Of a stretch of 14,878 nucleotides of DNA, positions 13,214-14,878 are shown piece by piece. The position numbers and the translations under genes are program-made. Under the pieces are notes generated by a model. It saw nothing but the letters and a program-made list of their open reading frames with translations, was not told the DNA's origin and did not search any database. The DNA comes from an uncultured Cloacibacillus sp. (GTDB lineage: Bacteria > Synergistota > Synergistia > Synergistales > Synergistaceae), in contig CAKSWL010000023.1 in the NCBI GenBank assembly GCA_934511335.1, positions 1-14,878 on the forward strand, written 5' to 3'. Position 1 is the first letter of the stretch, and each line of letters begins with the position of its first letter.

Positions 13214-14827
13214 ATGGAAGAGCTTATACGGGAACTGGAAGAGTTAAAGAATAAATATGCGGAGTTAGAGAAGAAGGTCGCTTATTATGAAGAGTGCCTG
13301 AGGCTGAGCCGTCACAGGCAGTATGCGAGTTCAAGCGAGAAGAGCAAAGCGGATTCCCGTCAGCTTCTTCTTTTTGACGAGGCGGAAAATGAGTCGGACG
13401 TCAAAAAGCCAGAGCCCACGGTTTGTGAGATAACATATACAAGAAGAAGCCGTAAAGGCGGATCAAAGCCGGAGGATAATTTTGATGGTCTCCCCACGGA
13501 GAGAGTGGAATACACCCTTTCGGAAGAAGAGCGGTCCTGTCCGGAATGCGGCGGTAAAATGCATCTTATAGGATATGATGAAAGACGCGAGATAGAGATC
13601 ATCCCGGCCAGCGTAAAGATCGTGGTCCATGCACAGGGAATATATGGCTGCCGCCGATGCGAGAGAGAAAACACGCATGTCCCGATAAAAAAGGCGGATG
13701 TTTCTGCTCCAGTGATAAAGGGAAGTGCCGCCTCCGCGTCGTCTATAGCACACATCATGACGCAGAAATACATGCAGGGAGTGCCGTTATACCGCCAGGA
13801 GCTCTCGTTCATGAAAGAGGGAATAAAGCTTAGCAGGCAGACGATGGCGAACTGGCTTCTGCGTGCAGGGAAAGAGTGGCTGTACCCGCTATACAATGAA
13901 ATGCGCCGTAAACTTCTGGAAGAAGAGATACTCCATGCGGATGAAACAGAGATACAGGTACTGCGTGAACCCGGAAGGGCTTCACGTACCCAATCCTACA
14001 TGTGGCTGTACCGTACCGGAAAATACTCCGCTTACCCCGTCGTCTTATTTCAATACCAGGAGACCCGTTCAAGCTCACACCCCATAAAATTCCTCAACGG
14101 CTTCAGAGGCTGTCTGCACACAGACGGCTATGCGGGATATGGCAAACTCGGTGCGGATATTCGCCGCTGTGGCTGCTGGGCCCATGTGAGAAGAAAATTT
14201 CACGAAGGGATACAGGCGGTTCCACAAGAAGAACAACCAACCTGCGCCTCACAGAAAGGACTTGAATACTGCGACAGACTCTTCTCTCTTGAACGTGACT
14301 ATGCAAAACTGATGCCGGAAGAGCGCCGTGTCAAAAGACTTGAACAAAGCAAGGCGGTAACGGACGCCTTCTTCGCGTGGGCCTCGAACACCCCCGCCCT
14401 CCCCAAATCGGCCCTCGGAAGGGCTCTGCACTATGCCCTTGAACAAAGGCCGTTACTTGAGACCTTCTACCTTGACGGCAGATTGGAAATCTCCAACAAC
14501 ATGGCGGAACGAAGCATAAAACCATTCGTCATAGGCAGAAAAAACTGGCTCTTTTCCTGCTCCCCCAAAGGAGCGGAAACCAGCGCGGTAATCTACTCAA
14601 TAATAGAGACGGCAAAAGAGAACCACCTCAAACCATACGAATACCTCAAATACATCCTTGAAAGCATGCCCAACACGGCACCGGAGCGATACCATACACT
14701 CCTGCCCTGGAGCAAAGAGCTTCCATGTCACTGCAAATTAAAAGAGCAGACTGATTCAACGGCCGGCGACAACGACGAATCCTGTGACCATGCCTCTGAT
14801 GCTGGAGTCAACGACTCTGCTGAATGA
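13214..14827 (+). CDS. tnpC: IS66 transposase TnpC (DDE)
   Basis: The 537-aa transposase starts with a coiled coil (about 1-30) and the SRHRQYASSSEKS motif. A zinc-binding domain follows with CPEC (109-112) and CRRC (146-149). The DDE catalytic core has D243 in LHADETEIQVL, D304 in LHTDGYAGYGKL and E432 in NNMAERSIKPFVIGRKNWLF. All three acidic residues are present and the frame is open, so it looks active. It follows tnpB by 69 bp. No Shine-Dalgarno is evident before the ATG, so translation may be weak or initiated differently. The C-terminal 50 or so residues are a less conserved tail. Confidence 0.95.
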   Translation: MEELIRELEELKNKYAELEKKVAYYEECLRLSRHRQYASSSEKSKADSRQLLLFDEAENESDVKKPEPTVCEITYTRRSRKGGSKPEDNFDGLPTERVEYTLSEEERSCPECGGKMHLIGYDERREIEIIPASVKIVVHAQGIYGCRRCERENTHVPIKKADVSAPVIKGSAASASSIAHIMTQKYMQGVPLYRQELSFMKEGIKLSRQTMANWLLRAGKEWLYPLYNEMRRKLLEEEILHADETEIQVLREPGRASRTQSYMWLYRTGKYSAYPVVLFQYQETRSSSHPIKFLNGFRGCLHTDGYAGYGKLGADIRRCGCWAHVRRKFHEGIQAVPQEEQPTCASQKGLEYCDRLFSLERDYAKLMPEERRVKRLEQSKAVTDAFFAWASNTPALPKSALGRALHYALEQRPLLETFYLDGRLEISNNMAERSIKPFVIGRKNWLFSCSPKGAETSAVIYSIIETAKENHLKPYEYLKYILESMPNTAPERYHTLLPWSKELPCHCKLKEQTDSTAGDNDESCDHASDAGVNDSAE

Positions 14828-14853
14828 TAATACAATAGATCTGATTATTGGCG

Positions 14854-14878
14854 TAGGTACGGTATATTTGACGCTTAC
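14854..14878 (-). repeat. IS66 right inverted repeat
   Basis: The complement of the last 25 bases starts GTAAGCGTCAAATATA and ends CCGTACCTA, pairing with the left end at 12705-12729. The final base of the window is the final base of the element. Confidence 0.8.

Larger units (their letters stand above)
12705..14878 (+). mobile_element. IS66-family insertion sequence (tnpB + tnpC)
   Basis: A 2174-bp element bounded by matching inverted ends that start GTAAG, typical of IS66. It encodes TnpB and the DDE transposase TnpC. No tnpA is present: only about 85 bp separate the left end from tnpB. IS66 normally makes 8-bp target duplications. The left flank would be CCTCAAAG, but the right flank is outside the window, so this cannot be tested. 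The window stops exactly at the IS end, as expected when a contig breaks at a multicopy element. Confidence 0.88.

Noticed and set aside
1..14878. CRISPR array, toxin-antitoxin pair, retron or phage-defence locus
   Set aside because: I found no regularly spaced direct repeats, no paired small toxin/antitoxin genes, no reverse transcriptase and no known defence domains.

Overview
The window looks like a contig from an anaerobic, G+C-rich gut-type bacterium. My best guess is Synergistota (Cloacibacillus/Synergistes type). That guess rests on the character of the proteins, the high G+C coding style and a ferredoxin-linked 2-oxoacid oxidoreductase of the kind amino-acid fermenters use. No 16S or other phylogenetic marker is present, so the placement is inference. 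The sequence divides into three compartments: a left block (about 1-900) that is more A+T-rich and reads like Firmicutes DNA, a chromosomal core (about 900-12,660), and an IS66-family insertion sequence (12,705-14,878) whose right end coincides with the last base of the window.

Left block. It holds the first 106 codons of an ornithine-cyclodeaminase-family gene (minus strand). Upstream of that gene is a promoter with a 19-bp spacer filled by a perfect dyad, the hallmark of MerR-family control. Next comes a broken piece of the C-terminal tail found on Firmicutes RlmD proteins. This tail joins, out of frame, the 3' end of the resident rlmD gene exactly at the conserved HVETV segment. The join is either an old integration scar in rlmD, which is a known target of integrative elements in streptococci, or an assembly chimera.

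Core. After rlmD (minus) come a decayed PTS EIIC-domain gene and lspA (plus), then an operon of four minus-strand genes, korD-korA-korB-korC. This operon encodes a complete four-subunit 2-oxoacid:ferredoxin oxidoreductase. It has its own promoter, a 27-bp inverted-repeat operator over the -10 region, and a strong terminator. Upstream of it, also on the minus strand, is a tightly overlapped run: glucosaminidase - acpS - nnr - tsaE - tsaB. This covers wall hydrolysis, acyl-carrier-protein activation, NAD(P)HX repair and two subunits of the tRNA t6A machinery. Before it lies a stand-alone response-regulator receiver domain preceded by several short palindromes, then tRNA-Leu(UAG). Further right are a truncated, stop-interrupted EAL-domain remnant and a DUF3089 alpha/beta-hydrolase lipoprotein.

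Right block. The IS66-type element carries tnpB and tnpC but no tnpA. It has 25-bp terminal inverted repeats plus a second copy of the left-end sequence 34 bp outside the element.

I did not find a clearly new multi-gene system. The most informative signals are the rlmD junction, the MerR-type promoter, the kor operator (whose GGCATA half-site recurs in palindromes upstream of the receiver gene), and the decayed EIIC/EAL signalling genes.
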